A stretch of DNA of 21,658 bases, from contig VSNH01000216.1 of assembly GCA_009774215.1 (NCBI GenBank), positions 1 to 21,658 on the forward strand. Direction: 5' to 3'. The translations under genes and the position numbers were made by a program. Shown in pieces: positions 1 to 7,508 of the stretch (within the stretch, counting starts at the first letter, position 1; the number at the start of each line of letters is the position of its first letter). Origin of the DNA: Lachnospiraceae bacterium (lineage in GTDB: Bacteria; Bacillota; Clostridia; Lachnospirales; Lachnospiraceae). The notes beneath the pieces are model-generated. The model was not told the DNA's origin. It was given only the letters and a program-made list of their open reading frames with translations, and ran no database searches.

Positions 1-32
1 CTGCATTGTTGCGCTGTTGCCTTGCCTGTCCG

Positions 33-1010
33 TCACTGTCTGATTTTATCCAGTTCCCAATACCATGTGTTGTTTATGCGCTTCGCTCGGACACCTAACT
101 CTTTCTTCGCATTTTCCAGTGTTCGCTTCGATATGCCCTGTTCGTCCGCTAAATTGAAAATCTCATTGCTCTGCATGGCATTATTTGTTTCTGCCAGTTC
201 CCGAAGCAGACGCTTCGCCTGCTCCATTTTATTTGCTTTTGGGGCAATGCCACCTAACACTTCATCAGCGGTAATGTCATAATCCCCTAGCCACCTAAAA
301 CCATCCTCCGACAGTGCAAATGCTTTCGGGTGTCCGAACGCCGCAAGGTTGTTTTTTATCTGCACCACTGCCCTTATATTTTCCTCTCCCTCTACCCTGC
401 CGACCAACAAAACACTTCTAGCGACTGCAAAGAAATCAATCGAACCCATTCCCCGGTATGCCGCCTTATTTCCTGCCGCTTTGTTCATATGCCCGACAAG
501 AACAATCGCACACTGGTATTTCTCTGCCAGTGCCGCTAATTTCTTCGTCATATCCCTTGCTTCGTTTGCTCGGTTCATATCCATACCGCCGCCCAAATAG
601 GCTTGTATCGGGTCTAAAATCAACAGCTTTGCACCTGTCTTTATAACAGCTTCTTCCAAGCGTTCATCTATCATGGAAAGTGATTTTATCTTTTCATCAA
701 TGACCGAGATTTTCTCACAGTCTGCCCCCGCCTGTTCCAATCGGGGCTTTACCGTATCGGCAAGACCGTCCTCCGCACTCTGATAGATGACATTCAAAGG
801 CTCTGTAAAATTCATTCCACTGTCTAAACTTTCTCCCTTAGACAGCTTCGCCGCTATATTGAGTATAAATGTTGTTTTTCCGTCCCCCGGATCGCCTTGT
901 ACGATTGTCAGCTTGCCATAAGGGATAAACGGAAACCACAGCCAAGAAACTTCCTGCGACTGTATCTCCGACAATTTAATCAACTGTAATTCTATTTTTG
1001 TTTCTTCCAT
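33..1010 (-). CDS. RepA-like AAA ATPase (AAA_25 type) of an integrative element
   Basis: Predicted cytoplasmic P-loop ATPase of about 325 residues, of the RepA/AAA_25 type found in plasmid and integrative-element replication modules; such proteins resemble hexameric helicases. The sequence shows Walker A GDPGDGKTT near residues 39-47, Walker B LLILDPIQAYL with Asp near 133, and a later VGHMNK segment typical of RecA-fold ATPases of this class. The C-terminal part (about 240-325) looks like a winged-helix region (NEIFNLADEQGISKRTLENAKKELG). An ATG at 1022 is possible, but GGAGGGC lies between it and the ATG at 1010, so 1010 is the better start. It is the last gene visible in the leftward operon behind the integrase. 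What follows to the left (positions 1-32) is too short to interpret. The ATPase fold is secure; the role in element replication is inferred. Confidence 0.85.
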   Translation of the reverse strand: MEETKIELQLIKLSEIQSQEVSWLWFPFIPYGKLTIVQGDPGDGKTTFILNIAAKLSKGESLDSGMNFTEPLNVIYQSAEDGLADTVKPRLEQAGADCEKISVIDEKIKSLSMIDERLEEAVIKTGAKLLILDPIQAYLGGGMDMNRANEARDMTKKLAALAEKYQCAIVLVGHMNKAAGNKAAYRGMGSIDFFAVARSVLLVGRVEGEENIRAVVQIKNNLAAFGHPKAFALSEDGFRWLGDYDITADEVLGGIAPKANKMEQAKRLLRELAETNNAMQSNEIFNLADEQGISKRTLENAKKELGVRAKRINNTWYWELDKIRQ

Positions 1011-1040
1011 AATGCCCTCCATTTCTGAAAATTGTTGTCA

Positions 1041-1101
1041 CTGGAAGAAACCTCTGCTATACTGATATTGTGAGGTTGATAACAGAGATTTTCCAGTTAT
1101 C
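1041..1101. repeat. Nested inverted repeats between the MobC-like and ATPase genes
   Basis: Arms at 1041-1056 (CTGGAAGAAACCTCTG) and 1083-1096 (CAGAGATTTTCCAG) are complementary over CTGGAA/TTCCAG and CTCTG/CAGAG. A second, overlapping pair, GATAAC at 1078-1083 and GTTATC at 1096-1101, could form a competing hairpin. The structure fills most of the gap of about 85 bp between the two genes. It lies beside a gene for a relaxosome-type DNA-binding protein, so an oriT or an RNA control structure is possible. The pairing is seen directly; the function is not known. Confidence 0.5.
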
Positions 1102-1107
1102 ACAGCC

Positions 1108-1497
1108 CTAACAGTTGCCGCTGTCGGGGCTTTTTTCTTCTCTGTTGGTGTTTCCCTGCCACAGATATTTTGCTCCGTCCAGCACCCACAGAATAGCTTT
1201 CAGCATATCAAGACAGTCATTCCGCATATCTTCCAATCCCTCCGGCGTTAAATCTACCTCTGTCTTTTCAAACTGTTCCGTCACTTCCCGGATATTGGTC
1301 TGCATTATCTTTAGTTCCTCTACCAACTGATAAACCAGTTCTTTTTTACCGACTACGCATACCCGGTTATAAATGCAGGAACGGACAAAATAATCTTTCT
1401 TTGAAAGTCCGCTTGCTAAAATCCTTGCTTCGATTTCCTCCCTCTCTCTGGGGGAAATACGAAAGCTGATTGTCGGGTATTTATGCACTCCGCTCAT
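1108..1497 (-). CDS. Ribbon-helix-helix MobC-like relaxosome protein
   Basis: A 129-residue protein with an N-terminal ribbon-helix-helix-like segment: a basic beta strand (TISFRISPREREEIEARI, about residues 9-26) followed by helices including LSKKDYFVRSCIY. The middle (about 50-85) is a charged helical stretch that could be a coiled coil. This pattern fits the MobC/plasmid mobilisation relaxosome accessory proteins, which bind near oriT and help the relaxase nick DNA. The ATG overlaps the integrase stop by four bases (ATGA), so the two are translationally coupled. No relaxase is visible in this window; it may lie further left. An alternative is a simple RHH regulator. Confidence 0.65.
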   Translation of the reverse strand: MSGVHKYPTISFRISPREREEIEARILASGLSKKDYFVRSCIYNRVCVVGKKELVYQLVEELKIMQTNIREVTEQFEKTEVDLTPEGLEDMRNDCLDMLKAILWVLDGAKYLWQGNTNREEKSPDSGNC

Positions 1498-2558
1498 TCT
1501 TCTTCCTCCCTGCTGTTCTCCATCTCCAATTTATCTGCAAGTTCTCCCTGCTTATTGGGATATAAATGCGAATAAGTATTTAATGTCGTTTCGATTTTCT
1601 CATGCCCTAACCGTTCCGCAATCGCTAATGGCGTAAAACCCATTTCCACAAGTAACGAAGCGTGGGAATGACGAATATCATGCAAGCGTATTCTTTTCAC
1701 TCCCGAAGCTTTGATACCTCTGATAATCTCATGCTCCATATAGGATTTTGTAAAACGGAACATTCTTTCGTCTGCCATAATTCCGTATAAGTGCGAAGTA
1801 TACTCTTTTAATTCCTCTGTCAGAAACGGCGGTATCGTTATGATACGCTTGCTCTTTGGCGTTTTGGGCGGTGTGATAATATCCCTGCCCTCTATCCGCT
1901 GATAGGACTTGTTTACGGAAATGGTGCGCTTCTCTAAGTCAATATCATTGTAAGTAAGGGCAAGTAATTCTCCAATCCTCATTCCCGTCCAGTAAAGGAG
2001 CAGAAACGTCATTTTTGTTTCCGGCTTGTTCTCCACAGTCACAAGAAACTGCTTAAATTCCTGTTTCGTCCAAAACTCCTTTTCCCCGGCATGGCTTTTT
2101 CCAATACTCCCGGCTTTCCTGCATGGATTGTCTTTCAAGTCATAGTACCGAACCGCATAATTGAAGATAGCCGACAACTGATTATTGACCGTTTTCAGAT
2201 ATGTTTCTGAATATCCTTTTTTCATCAGTGCATTTTGCCAAGCCCGAATGTCGGAAGCCTTAATCTCATTCATGTTCTTTTTCTTGAAATACGGAATGAT
2301 TTTCAAGTCAATAATGAATTTCTTTGTACGCATGGTATTTTCACGCAGACGGTGTTCCATATCCTCATAATAGATTTGCACGAAGTTTTCAAAATTGATG
2401 TCTAAATTTCTCTGCTGCTGTTGCAGAAAGTCACGTTCCCACTGTTCCGCTTCCGCTTTTGTCTTAAATCCCCGCTTGTTCTTCTTGTGGCTTACACCCT
2501 GCCAGTCCTTATAATAGAACTGGCAACGCCACATCTTTCCGTCCCTTGTCGCTGACAT
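1494..2558 (-). CDS. int: Tyrosine recombinase, integrase of a Tn916-type element
   Basis: A 354-residue site-specific integrase. The N-terminal 50 residues resemble the arm-type DNA-binding domain of Tn916-like integrases (WRCQFYYKDWQGVSHKKNKR). A SAM-like core-binding domain covers about 55-145 and the catalytic domain about 165-340. Catalytic residues are visible: Arg194 in TGMRIGELL, HDIRH with His293 and Arg296, His319 in RLGHE, and nucleophile Tyr329 in LNTYSHLY. A GGAG lies just before the ATG. The gene sits 15 bp behind the Xis-like gene and overlaps the MobC-like gene. It should catalyse integration and, with Xis, excision of the left-hand element. Full length with no missing residues seen. 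Confidence 0.95.
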   Translation of the reverse strand: MSATRDGKMWRCQFYYKDWQGVSHKKNKRGFKTKAEAEQWERDFLQQQQRNLDINFENFVQIYYEDMEHRLRENTMRTKKFIIDLKIIPYFKKKNMNEIKASDIRAWQNALMKKGYSETYLKTVNNQLSAIFNYAVRYYDLKDNPCRKAGSIGKSHAGEKEFWTKQEFKQFLVTVENKPETKMTFLLLYWTGMRIGELLALTYNDIDLEKRTISVNKSYQRIEGRDIITPPKTPKSKRIITIPPFLTEELKEYTSHLYGIMADERMFRFTKSYMEHEIIRGIKASGVKRIRLHDIRHSHASLLVEMGFTPLAIAERLGHEKIETTLNTYSHLYPNKQGELADKLEMENSREEEE

Positions 2559-2573
2559 AAAATCTCTCCTTTC

Positions 2574-2768
2574 CTACATGGCTACGGTCAGACCGTAGAA
2601 TTTTTCTTCAAAGTATTTTGTCGGGACTTTGCCGCAGATTGTCCGATAGCCCTTTGCTTTCAGTTCCTCATTCAGCCCCCGGATAATCTTGTAGGCATAA
2701 CCCGTTGATACGCCAAGCATTTCAGCCGCTTCCTCTGCTGTTACATACATTTTCTTTCCATTCTCCAT
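2574..2768 (-). CDS. Small HTH protein, probable excisionase
   Basis: A 64-residue protein with an excisionase/MerR-type helix-turn-helix (YVTAEEAAEMLGVSTGYAYKIIR, about residues 8-30) followed by a wing-like tail with basic and aromatic residues. Size, position directly upstream of the integrase, and the shared leftward promoter all fit a recombination directionality factor. Such proteins bend the attachment-site DNA so that the integrase favours excision. It could also be a small transcriptional regulator. It is the first gene of the operon, so it and the integrase should rise together when the XRE repressor is released. Confidence 0.75.
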   Translation of the reverse strand: MENGKKMYVTAEEAAEMLGVSTGYAYKIIRGLNEELKAKGYRTICGKVPTKYFEEKFYGLTVAM

Positions 2769-2797
2769 ATAGTCCTATCCTTTCTTTTTTTATTTTA

Positions 2798-2890
2798 GGT
2801 ACACATATGTGACCTTTGTGTTTCTATTATACGGTACACTTTTGTGAACGTCAAGTATTTATTTTAATTTTTTATACACAAATGTGTCCT
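2798..2890. promoter_or_regulatory. Three dyad operators of the XRE/integrase switch
   Basis: Three copies of a dyad with core CACNNNNGTG occur at 2802-2811 (CACATATGTG, perfect palindrome), 2837-2846 (CACTTTTGTG) and 2877-2886 (CACAAATGTG), all preceded by GTA or ATA. The middle copy lies in the spacer of the strong leftward promoter, the first lies just after its predicted start site, and the third lies between the candidate -35 and -10 of the rightward promoter. This is the geometry expected of operators for the neighbouring XRE protein, giving repression of integrase/Xis and autoregulation. Repeats and positions are seen directly; the binding protein is inferred. Confidence 0.75.
2826..2854 (-). 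promoter_or_regulatory. Leftward sigma-A promoter of the xis-int-mobC-ATPase operon
   Basis: On the minus strand, TTGACG (2849-2854) is followed by a 17-bp spacer and TATAAT (2826-2831), close to the sigma-A consensus. Transcription would start near 2819 and read into the Xis-like gene at 2768. One dyad operator lies in the spacer, so a bound repressor would block polymerase directly. Confidence 0.8.
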
Positions 2891-2898
2891 AATATGAT
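2870..2898 (+). promoter_or_regulatory. Weak rightward promoter of the XRE gene
   Basis: TATGAT at 2893-2898 is a good -10 hexamer, about 50 bp before the XRE start codon. The only -35 at 17 bp distance is TTTTAT (2870-2875), a poor match. The third operator fills the spacer, which suggests autorepression. Confidence 0.45.
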
Positions 2899-2947
2899 AG
2901 AATTGAACTAAGCACTAACGAAAATCACAAAAAATGGAGGTTTTGGC

Positions 2948-3496
2948 ATGACTACCGGGGAAAAGATTAAACACTTTCGGAATTTGCGTGGCATATCACA
3001 GGAAACGCTCGGTCAGCTTTCCGGCATCAATTCCGCCACAATAAAAAAATATGAGTATGGCATTCGCAATCCCAAGCCCGACCAACTGATGAAAATTGCA
3101 AATGCTTTGGGTATCAGTATCAATGTTTTCATGGATTTTGATATAGAAACAGTGTCAGATGTATTGTCTTTGATTTTGAAAATGGACGAGCAATTAGATA
3201 TGAATTTTGAAGCAGAGAGGTACGAGGACGGAAGTTTCAATCCCGCTACAATCAAAATATCCTTTCAGAACTCCCTGCTCAATCATAAGTTGGGCGTATA
3301 CATGAAAGCAAGGGAATTGCAGGAGAACCTTTTGAATGATACGGAACGCTTCTCGTCAGAAGAAGAACACCAACGGGCGATTGAAGCACTCTCAAAGGAT
3401 TTAGACGCTGTTAAGCAGAGTATTCTTGATGACAGTAAGATTGTCAAAAAGGGTGTTAAGGGTATATCTGTAAAAATTTATCCCGAAAATGAATGA
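2948..3496 (+). CDS. XRE-family repressor, element immunity-type regulator
   Basis: A 182-residue protein with an N-terminal Cro/CI helix-turn-helix (about residues 5-60: KIKHFRNLRGISQETLGQLSGINSATIKKYEYG, split by the recognition turn) and a C-terminal region of about 110 residues that may serve dimerisation or signal sensing. No LexA-type Ser-Lys autoprotease motif is evident. GGAGG stands eight bases before the ATG. It is divergent from the xis-int operon and shares the three-operator intergenic region, so it most likely represses excision genes and itself. What relieves repression is not visible. Confidence 0.85.
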   Translation: MTTGEKIKHFRNLRGISQETLGQLSGINSATIKKYEYGIRNPKPDQLMKIANALGISINVFMDFDIETVSDVLSLILKMDEQLDMNFEAERYEDGSFNPATIKISFQNSLLNHKLGVYMKARELQENLLNDTERFSSEEEHQRAIEALSKDLDAVKQSILDDSKIVKKGVKGISVKIYPENE

Positions 3497-3517
3497 AAAA
3501 TTTTTGAGCAAAAAGTA

Positions 3518-3548
3518 TTGACTTCCACGTAACGTGATACTGTATTCT
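3518..3548 (+). promoter_or_regulatory. MerR-type promoter with 19-bp spacer and dyad
   Basis: TTGACT (3518-3523) and TATTCT (3543-3548) are separated by 19 bp, the over-long spacing characteristic of MerR-activated promoters. The spacer contains a perfect dyad CACGTAACGTG at 3526-3536, the expected operator. MerR proteins untwist such DNA on ligand binding to realign the two hexamers. The promoter reads into the MerR/TipAS gene, so the gene is probably autoregulated. Confidence 0.85.
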
Positions 3549-3624
3549 TTTCTCATAGGAGCAGAATAGATATAAGCTGGCAATCTCTGTCTTGCTTCTT
3601 CACAAATTTAAGGAGCTGATAAGT

Positions 3625-4503
3625 ATGCGAACCATAAGCCAAGTTGCAGAATTAACAGGCATAAGCACACGAACACTACAATACTATGACGAGATTGGAT
3701 TGTTAAAGCCAAGCGAATTGACCGAATCCGGCTATCGCCTATATGATGATGAAGCCTTGCAAAAGCTACAACAAATCCTGTTTTTTAAGGAATTGGGATT
3801 TAAGCTGAAAGAGATTAAAGAAATTCTGCAAAAACCCGACTTTGACAGAATTAAGGCTTTCAAAAGGCAAAAAGAGTTGCTTTTGCTGAAGCGCAATCGG
3901 ACAGACAAACTTATACAGCTTCTTAGCCGCTTAGAGAAAGGAGAGCAATGTATGAGTTTTAAAGAATTTGACCTGTCTGATTACATTACCGCATTAGAGG
4001 ATTTTAAAAATAACGGCACTGATGATGTTATCAAGCATTGGGGAAGTATTGAAAATTTTGATATGTTTATTCAAAAAATTAAAGATGATGAAGCAGAGGT
4101 AGCTAAACTTGCTATTCAACAATTCGGCAGTATTGAAAAATACACCGAAGCCATGAAACATAATTTAGAGCATTTCTCTGAACTCATGGAAACACAATTA
4201 ACGGAAGAAGTAAAAGAAATTGGAAAACAATCTGATATTCTGTATGGCAGACTAACCGCCGATTTGTCAGAAGATGTTTCCTCCCCTAAAATACAATCCA
4301 TTGTACACGAACTATTGCAGCTTATACAGGAAAACAGCGCCAGCGTATCCCCCGGTAAGCCCTATATCAATGTTCTTATCGACACATATTCAAGCGATTA
4401 TATCAAAAACATGACTGATAACAAATATGGAGAGGGGGCTTCTGATTATATCGTAAAAGCGTTCCATTACTACTCGGAGAATAACGCTTCCGAAAACAAT
4501 TAG
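3625..4503 (+). CDS. MerR-family regulator with TipAS-like C-terminal domain
   Basis: A 292-residue cytoplasmic regulator. Residues 1-70 are a MerR winged helix (RTISQVAELTGISTRTLQYY, then GLLKPSELTESGYRLYDDEAL), followed by a long dimerisation helix to about 110. The C-terminal half resembles the TipAS antibiotic-recognition fold (ITALEDF ... HWGSIENFDMFI ... AIQQFGSIEKYTEAM). TipAL-type proteins bind peptide antibiotics and activate their own and resistance genes. AAGGAG lies nine bases before the ATG at 3625, so this start is preferred over an ATG at 3592 that has no SD. It stands alone between its MerR-type promoter and a terminator, so any target besides itself is not visible. Confidence 0.85.
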   Translation: MRTISQVAELTGISTRTLQYYDEIGLLKPSELTESGYRLYDDEALQKLQQILFFKELGFKLKEIKEILQKPDFDRIKAFKRQKELLLLKRNRTDKLIQLLSRLEKGEQCMSFKEFDLSDYITALEDFKNNGTDDVIKHWGSIENFDMFIQKIKDDEAEVAKLAIQQFGSIEKYTEAMKHNLEHFSELMETQLTEEVKEIGKQSDILYGRLTADLSEDVSSPKIQSIVHELLQLIQENSASVSPGKPYINVLIDTYSSDYIKNMTDNKYGEGASDYIVKAFHYYSENNASENN

Positions 4504-4532
4504 AGCCATTTTAGAGCCAACAAGCATAAAGT

Positions 4533-4574
4533 AATCCCGGAAACGCCCATTTTATCAGCATTTCCGGGATTTTA
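4533..4574 (+). terminator. Intrinsic terminator after the MerR/TipAS gene
   Basis: An 11-bp perfect stem pairs AATCCCGGAAA (4533-4543) with TTTCCGGGATT (4561-4571) around a 17-base loop and runs into TTTT. It ends transcription from the MerR gene. Confidence 0.85.
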
Positions 4575-4741
4575 TCCGTTACTCGAACTCCATACAGACA
4601 GTACCGTATATTAAGAGAATATAACGAATTTACGGCGATTTCAAGAGGTATAAAGCAATATAAACAAATATCAGAAACTGAAAAAATGCAATTTTAATGC
4701 AATGAATGCAATCCATTCTCATTGTCGAAACACAATATCAG
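4575..4741. other. Junction between the two element modules; short ATGCAAT repeats
   Basis: This non-coding stretch, together with the 30 bp before the terminator, separates the left element from the control block of the right element. ATGCAAT occurs three times at 4686-4692, 4697-4703 and 4706-4712, roughly one helical turn apart. A direct repeat TTAGAGCCA occurs at 4500-4508 and 4511-4519, just after the MerR gene. An ATG at 4706 opens in frame with the downstream gene, but no SD supports it. No convincing promoter, and no attachment site with a matching partner, was found. The element boundary probably lies here, but its exact point cannot be fixed. Confidence 0.35.
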
Positions 4742-4770
4742 CAGGCACCCCATTGTGGGTGTCTGTTTTT
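4742..4770 (+). terminator. Leader terminator or attenuator before the winged-helix gene
   Basis: CAGGCACCC (4742-4750) pairs with GGGTGTCTG (4757-4765) with one G-U pair and a six-base loop, followed by TTTTT. It ends only 20 bases before the TTG start and just ahead of the AAAGGAGG ribosome site. Either it closes off upstream transcription or it is a regulated attenuator. The pilin-like gene at 12934 has the same arrangement. Confidence 0.7.
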
Positions 4771-4789
4771 ATCAAAGGAGGATACCATC

Positions 4790-5977
4790 TTGGACTACCA
4801 ATTAGAAATCAAACAAATTGTGGACTACCCACGGTGCCGCATTTACCGTGAGTTCATCCGCAGCCTTATGGAAGATAGGGACATCCGTACAAACGGAAGT
4901 TCCTATCTTTTTTATTACATGACGCTTTGCTCCTATGCCAACTTCCGCTCCTCCTACCGCCGGATAGAAGGTATCTCCTATCTAGTCGGTCCGGGCGAAT
5001 GGATCTGTAAGACCTCGGAGCTGTCAGAATGGTTCCGCACACGTTTCCAGCATCAGGCACTATCCATTCTTGACTTCCTGCAAGAGCAAAATTACATCAC
5101 CTACACCAGACTTGGCAGAAACCACCTGATTAAATTCACGATCAACGGCTGGAAACAGCACAACACGGCGCTTGATTACAATTACCCATGTCTGAAGGAT
5201 GTGGGTTTTTTCTTTTTCCCGGTTGCCGCCGTACATGAGCTGATCAGCATGGGCAAATGCTCGGAAATGGATATTGTACTTGACCTGTGGATACACGCCA
5301 TCTATAACGACCGGCAGGTGCAAGGCTCTGAACTGGGGCCTGTGGTCTACTTCCGCAATGCCACCGGCAATCCGCTCACGAATTTCAGCGACCTTGCCCT
5401 GCGTTGGGGCATATCGAAGTCTACGGTCAGCCGGATCTTAAGCAAATTGCAAGACAAAGAATATCTTTCACTGGTATCCTTTGCTGGCAGGCACGGCAGC
5501 GTCATCTACCTGTGCAGCTATCTGTCTACCATGTTTGGTATCAGTGACGTAATGATCGACAAGGAGGAAATTTCCATGACATTTCAGGTTCCCGTACATA
5601 TTCCGGAGGATTTACCTCTTCCCGAAACAGAGGCTATTCAGGATGAGCAGATCACGATTATGGAGGCAGAAGGCTGCGTTTCAGGACAGGCTGGTTGCGT
5701 TTCAAAACCGCACATGAAAAATGTTGTTCAGAAAGTGGCTCAAATCCTTGCCACACAAGGGGTTTCGTGCTGCGAATGCCCCCGGACGCAATATAAGTTA
5801 TATCCCTTATCCGACTGCAAAGAAACTGATTTAAGGTATTCCCTACAGATTGTCTGTCCGGACGGCAAGATGCCCTATCGGTTTGAGTTGACGCTTACGC
5901 CCATCATTTCGCCAGCAGAAAGCAGTAATCACGCACCCACTAACCAGACTGACACAAAAAATCAAGAAAGAAGGTAA
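4790..5977 (+). CDS. Winged-helix replication/transfer control protein, unknown role
   Basis: A 395-residue protein without a family I can name securely. Two winged-helix-like segments are visible. The first covers about 40-125 (KTSELSEWFRTRFQHQALSILDFLQ, then a wing). The second covers about 200-250 (LALRWGISKSTVSRILSKLQ), a clear helix-turn-helix. Two tandem winged helices recall replication initiators and phage replisome organisers, but it may equally be a regulator of transfer genes. The start is TTG at 4790, chosen because AAAGGAGG stands eight bases upstream; the ATG at 4706 has no SD and would translate through the terminator hairpin. It is followed five bases later by the next gene, so the two form an operon. 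Confidence 0.7.
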   Translation: MDYQLEIKQIVDYPRCRIYREFIRSLMEDRDIRTNGSSYLFYYMTLCSYANFRSSYRRIEGISYLVGPGEWICKTSELSEWFRTRFQHQALSILDFLQEQNYITYTRLGRNHLIKFTINGWKQHNTALDYNYPCLKDVGFFFFPVAAVHELISMGKCSEMDIVLDLWIHAIYNDRQVQGSELGPVVYFRNATGNPLTNFSDLALRWGISKSTVSRILSKLQDKEYLSLVSFAGRHGSVIYLCSYLSTMFGISDVMIDKEEISMTFQVPVHIPEDLPLPETEAIQDEQITIMEAEGCVSGQAGCVSKPHMKNVVQKVAQILATQGVSCCECPRTQYKLYPLSDCKETDLRYSLQIVCPDGKMPYRFELTLTPIISPAESSNHAPTNQTDTKNQERR

Positions 5978-5982
5978 ACACT

Positions 5983-6525
5983 ATGGCAAACACAAGACCA
6001 AACAAAAATATCCCCTCAGAGCAGGAGAATCCCCTGTTTCACGATACATGGAAGTTACTGAAGAATTATCGTGATGCTGTCTGGAACCTTGAACTGGCTG
6101 TCCAGCAGGTACGCAGCACCTTTGAGATAGAATACGGAAACAGTATTGAGGAATTTCTGGACTCCATCTATCTTGCGGGAGCTGACATCGGCGGTACAAG
6201 GCTTGAGGACTACGCCAAGAGTATTGAGCGCAGCAACAAAATGCTGACACTCTTAAATTCTGCAGTAGACATTCTTCGGAACAAACACAAACATGGTGAG
6301 CAGTATTACTGGATACTCTATTACAGCTACCTGTCTCCCCAGCAGCTCCAAAATACAGATGAAATCATCGAGAGCCTGCGGCCGCATATAGCGAACATTT
6401 CCCACAGAACCTACTACCGCAGGCGCCCGGAAGCTGTGCAGGCACTCAGTTCCATCCTGTGGGGATACACCTCAAAGGACTGTCTGGAGATGTTGAACAA
6501 ATTTATTCCTAAAGATGCCCAATAG
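5983..6525 (+). CDS. ArpU/RinA-like putative transcriptional regulator
   Basis: A 180-residue, largely helical protein with a C-terminal sigma-70-region-4-like helix-turn-helix (ANISHRTYYRRRPEAVQALSSIL, near residues 138-160). The YYRRR signature within a late HTH resembles the ArpU/RinA phage late-gene activators. The N-terminal two thirds (HDTWKLLKNYRDAVWNLELAVQ onward) is probably a helical bundle. It lies five bases behind the winged-helix gene with AGAAGG as its ribosome site. In this context it may activate the transfer operon, whose promoter at 12703-12731 is now separated from it by the 6-kb cargo. The family assignment is tentative. Confidence 0.6.
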   Translation: MANTRPNKNIPSEQENPLFHDTWKLLKNYRDAVWNLELAVQQVRSTFEIEYGNSIEEFLDSIYLAGADIGGTRLEDYAKSIERSNKMLTLLNSAVDILRNKHKHGEQYYWILYYSYLSPQQLQNTDEIIESLRPHIANISHRTYYRRRPEAVQALSSILWGYTSKDCLEMLNKFIPKDAQ

Positions 6526-6581
6526 ACAATTTATGAACAGGCACTCATAATTAATTAAAAAACTAAGGAGAGTGTCTGTTT

Positions 6582-7508
6582 ATGAACACCTTGAGAAGCT
6601 ATATTTCAGAATATATTGAATACTGCGAATATCGGAAACGCTTAGATTCCAAAACCTTGAAGGCTTATAAGATAGATCTGAAACAATTTGAAATATTTTG
6701 TACTGATCTATCTGATTGTTTTGCTAAAAATGTAGTGGACGATTTTATTACCAATTTGCATAAACAATATAAGCCTAAAACTGTCAAACGTAAAATTGCG
6801 AGCTTAAAAGCCTTTTTTCATCATATGGAATATAAAGAGTTGTTGAATGAAAATCCTTTTACAAAGCTGGACATCCGCTTTCGAGAAGCCAAACTCCTTC
6901 CTAAAACAATTCCTTTTCATTCCATTCAAACATTTCTTTCTACGCTTTATGCACAAAAAGAACTGGCTGAATCAGAATACCAGCTTCGTTGCTGTATTAG
7001 GGATATTGCTGTTATTGAATTACTTTTTGCTACCGGAATGCGAATATCTGAATTATGTTCATTGAAGCCATCAGATATAGACTTTGAAAGCAGTAACATT
7101 CTGATTTATGGAAAAGGTGCCAAAGAAAGGATTATACAGCTTGGTAACCAAGAAGTTATTGCTGCTCTAGTTTTATATCAAGAGACTTTTAAAAAGGATA
7201 TCGAAGTTTGTGGATACTTTTTTGTGAACAGATTGCAGCATAAGTTATCTGAACAATCTGTTCGCTTTATGATCAATCACTACGCAGAACTTGCTGGTAT
7301 CAGCCAGCACATTACTCCACATATGTTCAGGCATTCCTTTGCTACACTTTTATTGGAACAAGATGTTGATATTAGATACATACAAAGAATGCTGGGGCAT
7401 AGTTCTATAAGTACAACCGAGATTTACACGCATGTGTCAAGTACAAAGCAGAAGGACATTTTAGTTCATAAACATCCTAGAAACTTGATGAAGGTGAACA
7501 AAGGATAA
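6582..7508 (+). CDS. XerC/D-like tyrosine recombinase, probable invertase
   Basis: A complete 308-residue tyrosine recombinase lacking the arm-binding domain of the integrase at 1494, so XerC/D-like. A SAM-like core-binding domain covers about 1-90 and the catalytic domain about 110-300. Catalytic residues are Arg154 (TGMRISELCSL), Lys178 (YGKGAKER), His247 and Arg250 (HMFRHSF), His273 (MLGHSS) and Tyr282 (TEIYTHVS). AAGGAG precedes the ATG. The last codons and stop lie within the left 44-bp inverted repeat, so inversion leaves the protein unchanged. The gene is outside the invertible segment, as expected for a fixed invertase. Its AT-rich composition differs from the transfer genes on the right. 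No strong promoter was identified upstream; the gap to the previous gene is only 56 bp. Confidence 0.9.
   Translation: MNTLRSYISEYIEYCEYRKRLDSKTLKAYKIDLKQFEIFCTDLSDCFAKNVVDDFITNLHKQYKPKTVKRKIASLKAFFHHMEYKELLNENPFTKLDIRFREAKLLPKTIPFHSIQTFLSTLYAQKELAESEYQLRCCIRDIAVIELLFATGMRISELCSLKPSDIDFESSNILIYGKGAKERIIQLGNQEVIAALVLYQETFKKDIEVCGYFFVNRLQHKLSEQSVRFMINHYAELAGISQHITPHMFRHSFATLLLEQDVDIRYIQRMLGHSSISTTEIYTHVSSTKQKDILVHKHPRNLMKVNKG

Noticed and set aside
1..32. Start of another leftward gene at an ATG on the minus strand (positions 6-4).
   Set aside because: Only two codons are in the window and the SD is poor.
1113..1134. Hairpin and T-run at the end of the MobC-like gene.
   Set aside because: The T-run follows on the plus strand, opposite to the operon, and the sequence is coding.
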